A stretch of DNA of 35,231 bases from NCBI GenBank assembly GCA_009840225.1, contig VXOE01000237.1, forward strand, positions 1 through 35,231, written 5' to 3'. Each line of letters begins with the position of its first letter. The first letter of the stretch is position 1. Positions 25,641 to 34,093 of this stretch are shown in pieces. The notes beneath the pieces were generated by a model that saw nothing but the letters and a program-made list of their open reading frames with translations, searched no databases and had not been told where the DNA came from. Source of the stretch: Caldilineaceae bacterium SB0662_bin_25 (GTDB taxonomy: Bacteria; Chloroflexota; Anaerolineae; Caldilineales; Caldilineaceae). A program made the translations under genes and the position numbers.

Positions 25641-25710
25641 CGCCACAAAAATCGAAAACAAAGAGGGTGATTCCCTAAAAATGGTGCGGACGAGCAACAA
25701 AGGTCACGAT

Positions 25711-25749
25711 GGCAAGGCAGTTGCCTCCGGTGTCAGGCACAGCTATACT
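25711..25749 (+). promoter_or_regulatory. sigma-70-type promoter with overlapping inverted repeat, upstream of the LLM gene
   Basis: TTGCCT (25721-25726; 4/6 of -35), exactly 17 bases, then TATACT (25744-25749; 5/6 of -10). An inverted repeat GGCAA-ggcag-TTGCC (25711-25725) overlaps the -35 and could be an operator. The transcript would start near 25756, giving a ~160-base leader before the LLM gene, which has its own strong ribosome site (AAGGAG). Confidence 0.5.
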
Positions 25750-25916
25750 TGCATGGTCAATTCTCTCCAAACTTACCGGCAGACCAGCACCCAGTTTATC
25801 GACACTCCTCGCTGTTGAAAGTGGACTGCAACGGACTCATCATTGCCGCTGGGCTGATTTTCTCAGAAACTGTGGACGACTGACGAGCGGCCGACTCGAT
25901 ATAAGGAGCCAAAGTA

Positions 25917-26861
25917 ATGCAATCAGTTGAATTTGGCTGGCATGCGCCATCCTTCCCGACGGACGGAGCCGATGCCGACACTTTTCTGAAGCAGATGCAT
26001 ACACACCTTCAATTGATGGACGGTCATCTGACATCGGTCTGGGTGGACGATCACGTGCATCCATGGGGGACCTTTGTGCCGAGAGATACGCCTGCCACAG
26101 AAGTGGCGATGACACTGGCCTATTTCGCTGCCCTCTATCCGAGCTATGACTGGGGCAGTCTGGTCTTTTGCCAGTCCTATCGAAACCCGGCATTAACGGC
26201 CAAGATGGCCGCTTCGCTCCAGTGGCTTACGGGCGGGCGCCACATTTTCGGGATCGGTGCTGGCTGGTTGGAGGAGGAGTACGACGCCTATAACTGGTCG
26301 TTCCCCAGACCGGCAGCCCGGATTCGCCAGTTGGAAGAGACGATCGAGATCGTCAGACTCTTGTGGACGGAATCACCTGCCAGTTACGAAGGGCGCTACT
26401 ACCGCATCGACAATGCCTACTGCCACCCTCAGCCTGATCCGCTGCCGCCGGTGATGGTCGGCGGCGGGGGCGAGCAGTTGACGCTGCGGGTGGTGGCCAA
26501 GCACGCGGACTGGTGGAATTTGCCGGGCGGGACACCTGAGATCTATGCACACAAGTTACGTGTGTTGCGCGAACACTGCGAGGCGGTGGGCCGAGATTAT
26601 GACGAGATACGCAAGACGAGCGCATTGCCCCCGATCGCGGTCCATCTTTCGGAAGACGTGGCCCGCCAGCAGGGCGAGGCGTCACCCTACGCGTTGGGGG
26701 GCAGGGGCGCCCTCGCAGGCACACCGGACCAAGTGGCGGCGCAATTGCAGGATTATGTCGATCTGGGCGTAACGCTGTTCCAGATCCGAATTGCCGATTT
26801 TCCGGAAACGGCAGGTACGGAACTGTTCATCCAGGAAGTCATGCCGCGTTTTGAGGGTTGA
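25917..26861 (+). CDS. LLM-class (luciferase-like) flavin-dependent oxidoreductase
   Basis: A 314-residue TIM-barrel oxidoreductase of the bacterial luciferase-like superfamily, using FMN or F420. Family marks: VWVDDHVHPWG after the first strand, then VAMTLAYFAALYPSYDWG, LTGGRHIFGIGAGWLEEEYDAY (a hallmark of the group; here at about residues 106-126), RIRQLEETIEIVRLLWTE, PPVMVGGGGEQLTLRVVAKHADWWN, and AGTPDQVAAQLQDYVDLGV near the end. The length is standard. The start has AAGGAGC eight bases upstream. Whether FMN/O2 monooxygenase or F420 chemistry applies cannot be decided from sequence. It is followed by sugar-type dehydrogenase and lactonase genes, so the three may form one catabolic unit. 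Confidence 0.9.
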   Translation: MQSVEFGWHAPSFPTDGADADTFLKQMHTHLQLMDGHLTSVWVDDHVHPWGTFVPRDTPATEVAMTLAYFAALYPSYDWGSLVFCQSYRNPALTAKMAASLQWLTGGRHIFGIGAGWLEEEYDAYNWSFPRPAARIRQLEETIEIVRLLWTESPASYEGRYYRIDNAYCHPQPDPLPPVMVGGGGEQLTLRVVAKHADWWNLPGGTPEIYAHKLRVLREHCEAVGRDYDEIRKTSALPPIAVHLSEDVARQQGEASPYALGGRGALAGTPDQVAAQLQDYVDLGVTLFQIRIADFPETAGTELFIQEVMPRFEG

Positions 26862-26927
26862 ACGGCGTCGCGTCCGCTCTGCCTTTTCTTTATCTCCAAC
26901 CGGCTCATGCTCGCAGGGGTACAGGAC

Positions 26928-28130
26928 ATGAACGACAGAATAGGCGTTGGGATTGTGGGGTTAGGGCTGGCGGCAACCGCTCATGTCAAGGGATATCTGA
27001 GCCACCCTTCTGCGAAAGTACTGGCGGTCTGTGACACTGACGGTGGGCGGGCCGCGGCATTCGGCGAGCGGTACGGTGTCGAACGCGTTTTTGCGTTTTA
27101 CTCAGATCTGCTGGATGACCGCGACGTACAGGTCATCGACATCGCGACGCCTACTTTCTTGCACGCGACGATGACGCGGCAGGCAGCGCAGGCGGGCAAA
27201 CATATCCACTGCGAGAAGCCATTTTGCCGCAGCGTGGCAGAGGGGATGAAAGCGGTGCGGGCGGTGAAGAACGCCGGCGTCAAGCTGCTGGTTGGCGAGA
27301 CGTATGTGTTTCTCACTTCGCACATGAAGGCGCGTGCGCTCATCGAGGATGGCGCAATCGGCCGGCCCCTGCAGATTCGGCAGAGACACGGCGCCTGGCG
27401 GCGGCGGGCGGACCACGAATTGCATCTCAGCGCGGCGGCGCGCGCGTGGCGGCTGGACGGAGAGCAGTCCGGGGGAGGGCGCTACCCGTGGATGTTCGAT
27501 CATGCGGTTCATTTCTTTGCCACAGCCGAGTATCTCATGGAGGACGCGACGATCGACGAGGTCTATGCGGTGGTTGCGGCTGGAAGCCGAGGGGGACGCA
27601 GGGCGGGCGCCTCCCACGACCCATACGCCACTGAGGAGTTGGACATTCCCATCATTACGTGGCGATACGCGGATATGGAGCGGCAGGGCGTGTGGATGCG
27701 GGCGGACCCGCTCAACGGCAAGTACGATATGATGCATGGCTTGAGTACGACTGTTGTCGGCGAAAAAGGTATGATCGAGGTATTGGGAGAGGGCGGGCAC
27801 AATTTGATGTGGGAGGGGAAACAGCAGCATCTAATTCTGCACCGGGCGGGGCGGGAGACGGTCTGCTTCCGGTTCGATGAGGAGCCAGACCGCGTGTGGG
27901 ATTCGGAGATCAGCTATTACGGGCAAGGCCATGTCAATCAGGTCCATCACATGCTCGAAGCGATACTCGATGGTCAACCGCTGCGATACGGCGGCGAAGA
28001 CGGTGTGCGCGCAGTACGCTGCACATTGGCGACAATCCTCTCTGCCGAGGAAGGGAGGCCGGTTCGGGTAGCCGAGGTAGGCGAGGACTTTACTGCATAC
28101 GCGCGGCGCGGTGTTGAGAAAGGCATCTGA
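26928..28130 (+). CDS. Gfo/Idh/MocA family NAD(P)-dependent oxidoreductase
   Basis: About 400 residues from the ATG at 26928 (another in-frame ATG at 26907 adds seven residues). An N-terminal Rossmann domain begins RIGVGIVGLGLAATAHVKG (GxGxxA at 11-16). The DxD-like loop CDTDGGRAAAF suggests NAD. The conserved HCEKPF (EKP at 96-98) supplies the catalytic-loop Lys. The C-terminal alpha/beta dimer domain follows, including the MFDHAVHFF region, where the conserved Asp/His of the family sit. Such enzymes oxidise sugar or inositol hydroxyls. Length is slightly above the usual 330-390. Confidence 0.9.
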   Translation: MNDRIGVGIVGLGLAATAHVKGYLSHPSAKVLAVCDTDGGRAAAFGERYGVERVFAFYSDLLDDRDVQVIDIATPTFLHATMTRQAAQAGKHIHCEKPFCRSVAEGMKAVRAVKNAGVKLLVGETYVFLTSHMKARALIEDGAIGRPLQIRQRHGAWRRRADHELHLSAAARAWRLDGEQSGGGRYPWMFDHAVHFFATAEYLMEDATIDEVYAVVAAGSRGGRRAGASHDPYATEELDIPIITWRYADMERQGVWMRADPLNGKYDMMHGLSTTVVGEKGMIEVLGEGGHNLMWEGKQQHLILHRAGRETVCFRFDEEPDRVWDSEISYYGQGHVNQVHHMLEAILDGQPLRYGGEDGVRAVRCTLATILSAEEGRPVRVAEVGEDFTAYARRGVEKGI

Positions 28131-28155
28131 CGATACGTGGACTGCATTGCAGTGG

Positions 28156-28187
28156 CCAACATTGCAATCGGCAGTTTGCGATATTGG
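28156..28187 (+). promoter_or_regulatory. imperfect inverted repeat between dehydrogenase and lactonase genes
   Basis: CCAACATTGCAA (28156-28167) and TTGCGATATTGG (28176-28187) pair 11 of 12 positions in RNA, counting one G-U, around an 8-base loop. It lies 26 bases after the upstream stop and 46 before the lactonase start. Either an attenuating hairpin or an operator with half-site ATTGCAA. Confidence 0.35.
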
Positions 28188-28233
28188 AGAGGTACTAGAG
28201 TAGAAACCACGAAGATCCCGGAGGAGGAATCGT

Positions 28234-29112
28234 ATGTCCATTGATGTTGATCTTCTCATTGACGCCCACGCGCTTGTAGGCGAAGGGCCCATTTGGGACG
28301 CCGACGACAGTGTGCTGTGGTGGGTGGATATCATGTCGAGCAAGCTGTACGCCTATGACCCGGCGGCGGGGGTTAACCGGGAATGGGACGTGGGGCAGCA
28401 CGTGGGGACGGTTGTACAGCGAGCGTCCGGCGGGTTGATGCTGGCTCTGAAGGACGGATTTGCCGCCTTTGACCCCGAGAGCGGGGCACTGGATATGCTT
28501 GTCGATCCTGAGTCCCATCTGCCGGGTAACCGCTTCAATGACGGCAAATGCGATCCCGGAGGCCGTTTCTGGGCCGGCACGATGGCCTATGAAGACCAGT
28601 CGGACCAGGGTAGCGTCTACCGAATGGATACCGACCACAGCGTTCACAGGATGATCGAAGATATCGCGATTTCGAACGGCATCATCTGGAGCCTGGACGC
28701 AAAGACGATGTACTACACCGATTCGCTCGATTTCGCGATCCGGGCCTATGACTACGATGTCGAATCGGGCGGTATCCAGAATGAGCGCATCGTCATCGAA
28801 TTCTCCGAAGATGTAGGCTTTGCCGACGGCTTCACGATTGACGAGGAAGGGATGCTGTGGGTGGCGCACTACGGGGCCAGCCGTGTACGGCGCTGGAATC
28901 CGGAAACGGCAGCCGTGTTGGCGGAGGTCGAACTGCCGACGTCAGCCATTACTGCCTGCGCATTCGGGGGACCGAATCTGGACCAACTCTACATTACAAG
29001 CGCTTCTTTCCGAATGAGCGACGCGGAGAAGGCGGAACAGCCTCATGCGGGTGGACTGTTCGTAGCGGACCCCGGGGTACGCGGGGTTGCTTCTGACAAG
29101 TTCGGCGGATAA
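28234..29112 (+). CDS. SMP-30/gluconolactonase family protein
   Basis: A 292-residue six-bladed beta-propeller lactonase that opens sugar lactones using a divalent metal. Metal ligands equivalent to those of SMP-30: Glu17 (GEGPIWD), Asn148 (ISNGI) and Asp198 (FADGF). Substrate-binding Arg100 and Asn102 lie in GNRFNDGKCDPGGRFWAGTM. All are intact and the length is typical. The start is preceded by a strong GGAGGAGG. Together with the upstream dehydrogenase it forms a plausible oxidise-then-hydrolyse pair, which would supply a sugar acid to a dehydratase such as the enolase-family enzyme at 7-8 kb (inference). Confidence 0.9.
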   Translation: MSIDVDLLIDAHALVGEGPIWDADDSVLWWVDIMSSKLYAYDPAAGVNREWDVGQHVGTVVQRASGGLMLALKDGFAAFDPESGALDMLVDPESHLPGNRFNDGKCDPGGRFWAGTMAYEDQSDQGSVYRMDTDHSVHRMIEDIAISNGIIWSLDAKTMYYTDSLDFAIRAYDYDVESGGIQNERIVIEFSEDVGFADGFTIDEEGMLWVAHYGASRVRRWNPETAAVLAEVELPTSAITACAFGGPNLDQLYITSASFRMSDAEKAEQPHAGGLFVADPGVRGVASDKFGG

Positions 29113-29221
29113 GAGGCAGACCCAGGGGAAACACTCGGTCGTTACGGGAACAAAAGGGGGGAGGCGTTCGTCCTATATTCCAGGCTCATTGCGTTATGTT
29201 GAGATGGCAGGAGTGAGATCA

Positions 29222-30124
29222 GTGGGACGAATACGATTAACCATTTCGATTGTTTTGTTTCTCATAGGGACTGCTTTGGCGGGCTGCGGCGCCGGCGTTT
29301 CGGACATGGCCGTTTCCGAGTCGGCGGCGATGAGCGCGCCCGCCATGGCAGACGTAGAGGCGTCCGCAGGGCAGCAGGCGGCTGAAGGCGCGGGAGAACC
29401 ACGCCAGGTCATCGCCAATGCTAACATTTCCCTGGTTGTAGCCGATGCGGCGACGGCCCTGTCGGGAGTCGAGCAGATCGTAACGGATCTGGGCGGGTAT
29501 GTAGCCGACATGGATCTGTCCAAGGGGAGGTATGACGAGTCGGACGTTTTGAGGGGCTCGTTAACGCTCCGTGTGCCTTCAGCGGGATTGGAGGAGGCGC
29601 TGGACTTGCTGCAGGCGCTGGCCACGGATGTGAACTACCTGAATGTGAACAGACAGGATGTCACGGACCAGTACAGTGATCTGGATGCGCAACTGCGAAA
29701 CCTGCGGGCAACCGAGACGGAGTTGCTGGCCCTGCTAACGGAGGTGCGTGAGAGGCCCAATGCCAAGGTAGAGGACATTCTGGCGGTCCACCGCAGCTTG
29801 ACTCAGATTCGTGAAGAGATTGAGATGCTGCAGGGACGCAAGAACCTACTGGACAACCAGATCAATTTCTCGACGATCTGGGTTGAGTTGATCCCGGACA
29901 GCGTTTTCCGGCCGATTGTGGAGGAGCCTTGGAGCGCCAGCGGTCCGGTACGAAATGCGTTGCGGGCACTGGTGGCAACGCTACAGGGATTGCTGACGGC
30001 GCTGATTTGGGCGGTGCTGTACTTGACCCCGTTGCTGCTGGTCTTTTTGATTCCGCTGGCTGTCCTGATCTGGCTGGTGCGTCTTTGGATGGGTCGACGG
30101 CGCAGAAGGGAGGAATCGCGGTAA
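29222..30124 (+). CDS. DUF4349 lipoprotein with C-terminal transmembrane helix
   Basis: A 300-residue protein from the GTG at 29222, chosen because AGGAG lies eight bases upstream and the signal peptide then starts normally; the frame is open from 29087. The lipobox ALAGC puts the lipid on Cys22. The DUF4349 region runs from ~60 to ~240: ANISLVVADAATALSGVEQI, GSLTLRVPSAGLEEALDLL, then a coiled coil (about 140-195, including the YSDLDAQLRNLRATETELLALL and LTQIREEIEMLQGRKNLLDN segments), ending in a strand INFSTIWVELIP. A strong transmembrane segment (about 255-285) and a basic RRRRREESR tail follow. Function unknown; such proteins are common cell-envelope proteins. The stop codon forms part of the terminator palindrome. 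Confidence 0.85.
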   Translation: MGRIRLTISIVLFLIGTALAGCGAGVSDMAVSESAAMSAPAMADVEASAGQQAAEGAGEPRQVIANANISLVVADAATALSGVEQIVTDLGGYVADMDLSKGRYDESDVLRGSLTLRVPSAGLEEALDLLQALATDVNYLNVNRQDVTDQYSDLDAQLRNLRATETELLALLTEVRERPNAKVEDILAVHRSLTQIREEIEMLQGRKNLLDNQINFSTIWVELIPDSVFRPIVEEPWSASGPVRNALRALVATLQGLLTALIWAVLYLTPLLLVFLIPLAVLIWLVRLWMGRRRRREESR

Positions 30125-30158
30125 CCCGGCAGGCTAACTGCTAAGTGCTGCCGGGTTA
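30122..30158. terminator. bidirectional terminator palindrome containing both stop codons
   Basis: Perfect 11-bp arms TAACCCGGCAG (30122-30132) and CTGCCGGGTTA (30148-30158) with a 15-base loop. The first three bases of the left arm are the TAA stop of the DUF4349 gene; the last three of the right arm are the TAA stop of the minus-strand permease. The hairpin therefore serves both converging transcripts. No T-tract of note follows either arm. Confidence 0.65.
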
Positions 30159-31010
30159 GCCTTTGAGCGCGCCGAAGGTCAGGCCGCCGGTGATGTATTT
30201 CTCCAGGGCCATGCCGGCTGCGACGACGGGGATGACGCTGACGAGCGAAATGGCGCTCATGTTCCACCATTCGGTGTAGCCGGTCTGACTGACCTGCATG
30301 GTCATGAAGAGGGGAATGGTGATGGCTTCACGGAAGGTCAATGTGAGGGCGACGAGGTACTCGTTCCAGGCGCCGATGAGGGAGAGGACGAAGACGGCGA
30401 CCAGGCCGGGCGCGGCCAAGGGCATGGCGATTCGGAAGAGGACACCGAGGCGGTTGGCGCCGTCGATCATGGCGCTTTCCTCGATTTCCACCGGAAGTCC
30501 TTCGAAGAAGTCGCGCATCACCCAGACGATGAAGGGGATGGCGCCACTGCTGTAGACGATTATCAGGGCCAGCCGGGTGTCGAGAAGGCCCAGCTCGCGG
30601 AACATTACCAGGAAGGCGAGAATAAAGAGCGCGCCGGGGAACATACGCTGGGACATGAAGCCGAGAACGATGGAATTATTGCGGCCGCCGTAATCGAAGC
30701 GGGCGAGGGCGTAGCCGGCACTGGAACCGATAACCAGGGCGACCGTGGACGAGATGAAGGCGACGAGCACGCTGTTCATGAATGGATCGAGGAACCAGGT
30801 GAGGCGGTCGACAAAAAGGTAGCGCCAGGCGTGAAGGCCGGGTTGAAAGTCGATAAAGGGCATGTAGGTCGCCTTGATCGACATGTCAATGGCGTTCTTG
30901 AAAGAGGTTATCACGACCCAGTACATGGGGAAGAGGAGGATAAAGGACCAGAATCCCAGAATGCAGTACGATATGATCGTGCGAACCCGTTTTTGTGCGG
31001 CTAGTCCCAT
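30156..31010 (-). CDS. ABC sugar-importer permease (MalG/UgpE-type)
   Basis: A 284-residue inner-membrane permease. The ATG at 31008-31010 shares its A with the TGA of the upstream permease, which fixes the start; longer in-frame reading to 31391 lies inside that gene and is rejected. Six transmembrane helices are visible. The EAA loop reads EIEESAMIDGANRLGVLFRIAMPLAAP, the contact point for the ATPase. The N-terminal ILGFWSFILLFPMYWVVITS and the C-terminal TGGLTFGALKG are typical of the carbohydrate uptake transporter-1 family. Confidence 0.93.
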   Translation of the reverse strand: MGLAAQKRVRTIISYCILGFWSFILLFPMYWVVITSFKNAIDMSIKATYMPFIDFQPGLHAWRYLFVDRLTWFLDPFMNSVLVAFISSTVALVIGSSAGYALARFDYGGRNNSIVLGFMSQRMFPGALFILAFLVMFRELGLLDTRLALIIVYSSGAIPFIVWVMRDFFEGLPVEIEESAMIDGANRLGVLFRIAMPLAAPGLVAVFVLSLIGAWNEYLVALTLTFREAITIPLFMTMQVSQTGYTEWWNMSAISLVSVIPVVAAGMALEKYITGGLTFGALKG

Positions 31011-31936
31011 CAGTCCTTCCCCATCGCTCGTCTCGTCAGCACAAGGTATGCCCCGCCGAAGATCATCAGCACAATAAGGAGGAAATATGCCTGGCTGCTG
31101 CCGAAGGCCAGATCGCCTCCTTTGACCCCGGTGCGATAGATGGCAAGCGTCACCGATTCGGTGGCTTGTCCCGGCCCTCCTCCGGTCAGCACCATGATAA
31201 TTTCCACGACTTTGAAGGCATCGATAATACGGATCAGGAGCGCGGTCATGGTGATGGGCATGATCAGGGGTACTGTGATGCGCCAGAACGCCTGCAGCTG
31301 ATTGGCACCATCGACGCGGGCGGCTTCGTGCAGGTCGGGCGGTACACCCTGCAGCGCGGCCAACAGCATCAGGATCATGAAGGAGCTCCACTGCCAGACG
31401 TCGATGGCCATCAGCGCGACCATCGCCCAGGTGGGGCTGGTCAGCCAGGGGACGCCTTCGAAACCGAAGCTGCGCAGGATGTCATTGATGGGGCCGATGT
31501 CTTCCTGGAACAACATGCGGCCAACAATGAAGGACACGACGACCGGGCTGACCATGAGAGGCATCAGGAACCAGGTGCGGAAGAGCTTTTGGCCGCGCGT
31601 GATGTTGTTCAGCGCCAGGGCGACGGTCAGGCCGATGATGAGCTGCGTGGGCACAACACCAAGCATGAAGACGACGGTATTGCGAGCGGTGCGCCAGAAG
31701 GAGCGGTTGTTCAGCAGCTTTTCGAAATTGGCCAGACCGACGAATTTCGTGTCGAAATCCCCGATGCGGTAGAGGTGGAGATCGGTAAAGGCTGCGTAGA
31801 GGGTCCACAGCACGGGGACAGCCAGCAAGATGAGGATGATGGCAACTGCGGGCACCAGGAAGATCCACTTCCAGAGGTTGTCCCGGATTTCGAAGCGAAA
31901 TCGTTTCGAGGGGTAGATTTGGGGTTCAGTTGCCAT
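31010..31936 (-). CDS. ABC sugar-importer permease (MalF/UgpA-type)
   Basis: A 308-residue permease with six helices and the EAA loop LHEAARVDGANQLQAFWRIT-VPLIMP. It starts KWIFLVPAVAIILILLAVPVLW and has the family's GLANFEKLL segment before the second helix. TGGGPGQATES precedes the last helices, as in UgpA-type proteins. It couples to the next permease through a TGATG overlap. The ribosome site is weak. It lies downstream of the binding protein gene behind a strong hairpin, which may lower permease relative to binding-protein output. Confidence 0.93.
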   Translation of the reverse strand: MATEPQIYPSKRFRFEIRDNLWKWIFLVPAVAIILILLAVPVLWTLYAAFTDLHLYRIGDFDTKFVGLANFEKLLNNRSFWRTARNTVVFMLGVVPTQLIIGLTVALALNNITRGQKLFRTWFLMPLMVSPVVVSFIVGRMLFQEDIGPINDILRSFGFEGVPWLTSPTWAMVALMAIDVWQWSSFMILMLLAALQGVPPDLHEAARVDGANQLQAFWRITVPLIMPITMTALLIRIIDAFKVVEIIMVLTGGGPGQATESVTLAIYRTGVKGGDLAFGSSQAYFLLIVLMIFGGAYLVLTRRAMGKD

Positions 31937-32002
31937 TTGTGCCCTGGATGATTGGCGGGCTGGCGTGAAAGTTACGCCGCAATGATAGAGAGAAGAGAAG
32001 CA

Positions 32003-32055
32003 GTCAGCGGCCAGCGACCGGGCAGGCTCTTCGCCGCCGGTCGCTGGCCACTGAC
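32003..32055 (-). terminator. large intercistronic hairpin between binding protein and permeases
   Basis: Arms 32003-32021 and 32037-32055 pair at 18 of 19 positions (one C-A mismatch) around a 15-base loop. Reading the minus strand, the hairpin starts 15 bases after the binding-protein stop and is followed by a pyrimidine-rich tract (CTGCTTCTCTTCTCTC). Probably a partial terminator or 3' stabiliser that keeps the binding-protein message more abundant than the permease part, as in the malE-malF arrangement. Confidence 0.65.
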
Positions 32056-32069
32056 ATTACCAACTGCGG

Positions 32070-33590
32070 TTACTTGCCCAGGGTGCGGGCGTAGAGTTCG
32101 GCCTGATGCTGGAGGCCGCCCATGCGTTCGCTAATTTCGTTGAAGGCGGCCGCGACTTCGTCCAGGGCATCCTGGGGCGGGAGTTCGTTGGCAAGCGCCT
32201 TGGATACACCCAGTTCAAGCGCGTCACGGTACTGTACCCAGCCGCCGAAGGCCTGGTCGGTGACGGCGTTGGGATGGTCAAGGGTTTCGCGGGCGGCGTT
32301 CAGGTAGTCCATGGCCACTTCTTCGCCCAACTGCAGCGGGCCGGTGGCGAACTCTTCGACCGCTTCCATCTGGCTGAAGCGGTAGGGGCTGGCGCCGGTG
32401 AGGTCGGTAACGAATGCCAGGCCGCTCTCCGGCTTGGTCAGATGGGTGACGAAGCCCCAGACGGCGTCGTAGGCCAGTTCGTCGACCTGGGCGGAAACGG
32501 CGATGACCCAGCCGCCGAAGGCGTGGAATGGCGCATGACTGGGAATGTCGAAGTAGTCCCATTCGCCGGACTTGGAGTTGAAGACTTCGTGTGAGCCCGG
32601 CAGGATGTTGTAGCCCTGCAGGCCCTGGATGACGGAGGTCTCAGGCGAGGTGGCGCTGGTGACGGCGTCCCAGTTGTAGGTCTGGGCGACGCGGCCGCCG
32701 TTCATGGCGTTGAGGGAATCACCATAGGTGAAGTTGGTGCCGCCGGGAGGCGCCCAGTTCTGCATTTCTTCGACCCATTCGGTCAGGGCGCGAACGAAGC
32801 CGGGATTGTTGAGACGGGCCTCGCCGGTGTCGAGGTCGATGAAGTAGGCATCGTCATCGGGGTGCTTGGCGTAGGCGGTGGCGCGAGAGTTGAAGCCCCA
32901 CCAGAGGGTATCGCCGCGCTTGGTCATGCAGGCGGCGCCGAAGTCGTCGTCTTCGCCGTTCTCGTTCCAGTCCCAGCCGGTGAAGAATTCACAGATGTTG
33001 CGCCACTGATCCCAGGTGACGGCGCCTGTGTCGGGCGAAAGGTCGAAGCCGTAGGTGTTACTGAAGCGGCTGTTGATGTCCTCGTTGGCGAAGAGGTCTT
33101 TGCGGAAGGAGTAGTAGTGGATATCGCCGTCGTAGGGCAGGGCGTAGATCTTGCCTTCCCATGAGAGGGTATTGACGATACCGGGGAGGACGTCGTCAAA
33201 GTCGATGGCCTCCAGGACCTCGGTCGGGATCTCCTGCAGAGCGCCGGCGTTGATGACATCGGCGCGGGCGTTGCTGGGGAACTGGAAGATGTCGGCCAGG
33301 TAGGTATCGGTAGCGACGGACTGCATAATCTTGTCGGTCAGCTCCTGCTGTCCGAAGGCACCGCGTTCGAGTTCGTAGCCGTTTTCCTCGACCCACGGCA
33401 GCATGAATGCTTCGACGCGGGCCCCCATACCGTCAAGTCCGGCGTAGCGGATGACGATCTTCTCCTGGGACATGGCTTCTCCGCCGTCCGCCGCGGGTGC
33501 GGCAGGCGCGGCACATGCGGCCAGTGCAACAGCGCCGGCTGCGCCACCAACCATACGGAGAAATTGACGTCGGCTTACTTTGCTTTCCAT
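32070..33590 (-). CDS. ABC sugar-importer substrate-binding lipoprotein (Tat-type signal)
   Basis: A 506-residue family-1 extracellular solute-binding protein. The ATG at 33590 is chosen because AGGAAG precedes it and a twin-arginine lipoprotein signal follows at once: SRRQFLRM (Arg7-Arg8), a hydrophobic stretch, and lipobox ALAAC. After an Ala/Pro linker come the two lobes; conserved landmarks include YALPYDGDIHYYSFRKDLF and the C-terminal hinge. It captures a carbohydrate outside the membrane. Specificity is unknown; aromatic residues are frequent. It is the first gene of an operon with two permeases and no ATPase, so a shared MsmK-type ATPase must be encoded elsewhere. Confidence 0.93.
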   Translation of the reverse strand: MESKVSRRQFLRMVGGAAGAVALAACAAPAAPAADGGEAMSQEKIVIRYAGLDGMGARVEAFMLPWVEENGYELERGAFGQQELTDKIMQSVATDTYLADIFQFPSNARADVINAGALQEIPTEVLEAIDFDDVLPGIVNTLSWEGKIYALPYDGDIHYYSFRKDLFANEDINSRFSNTYGFDLSPDTGAVTWDQWRNICEFFTGWDWNENGEDDDFGAACMTKRGDTLWWGFNSRATAYAKHPDDDAYFIDLDTGEARLNNPGFVRALTEWVEEMQNWAPPGGTNFTYGDSLNAMNGGRVAQTYNWDAVTSATSPETSVIQGLQGYNILPGSHEVFNSKSGEWDYFDIPSHAPFHAFGGWVIAVSAQVDELAYDAVWGFVTHLTKPESGLAFVTDLTGASPYRFSQMEAVEEFATGPLQLGEEVAMDYLNAARETLDHPNAVTDQAFGGWVQYRDALELGVSKALANELPPQDALDEVAAAFNEISERMGGLQHQAELYARTLGK

Positions 33591-33752
33591 TCTTCCTGTC
33601 TCCTTGAATGTGAACAAAATGATTTGTAGTGATGCCTGATGGGGCGCGGCTTCCCGGGAGCTACAGCTAAGTTCTCTGTTGTGCCGCGGGTAAGATTTCG
33701 TATCTTTGCGGCCGTAGTGAAGAGGCGGTCGCGGACTGAATATCAAGCGAGA

Positions 33753-33781
33753 ATTCTAGCGAAAAAGTCGACGGCTGTCAA
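33753..33781 (-). promoter_or_regulatory. near-consensus sigma-70 promoter of the sugar-importer operon
   Basis: On the minus strand: TTGACA (33781-33776, perfect -35), 17-base spacer, TAGAAT (33758-33753, 5/6 of -10). The transcript would start near 33746, leaving a ~155-base leader. The near-palindrome GCGAGAATTCTAGC (about 33748-33761) overlaps the -10, a suitable place for a LacI-type or similar repressor. Confidence 0.72.
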
Positions 33782-34093
33782 AATTTTGGTGTCATTTATT
33801 TTTGGTGAGGTCGAAGAGGAATCATATCTTGCGGCTGCCGAATTGACCATGTCATTCCGCGGCAACCCCAGGGCATACGCGTCTCATTGGGAGAGCGTTC
33901 TCAGGAAATTGTCAGTAGTCCAGCCGGATCGTTTACCTTTGGCAGGACTACCGGTTTTGGCACTTTTCTTCTGGCGCAGGGTGTTGAAAGCCAAGCGGTG
34001 CAAGACGGCCAGGTTGTCTTGCGCATGGCCGTTGCCCGTGTGACTGTCGTCCACATTCATTGTGGGTTGTTGGAGTCAGATTCATCTTGATGT
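33782..34093. other. gene-free stretch upstream of the sugar operon
   Basis: No convincing gene. A TTG-initiated frame at 33887-34090 gives 67 residues, with an internal SPAGSFTFGRTTGFGTFLL segment that looks somewhat protein-like (possible gene remnant), but it lacks a ribosome site and family match. Confidence 0.4.

Noticed and set aside
31011-31391. N-terminal extension of the MalG-type permease
   Set aside because: This part lies within the upstream permease gene in another frame; the TGATG overlap gives the proper start at 31010.
30995-31951. 318-codon plus-strand frame
   Set aside because: Antisense to the MalF-type permease; the product is Gly/Asp/His/Gln-rich without hydrophobic core or motifs.
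33639-34043. 134-codon plus-strand frame
   Set aside because: Runs through the promoter and leader of the sugar operon; no family, no ribosome site, Arg/Lys-rich composition.
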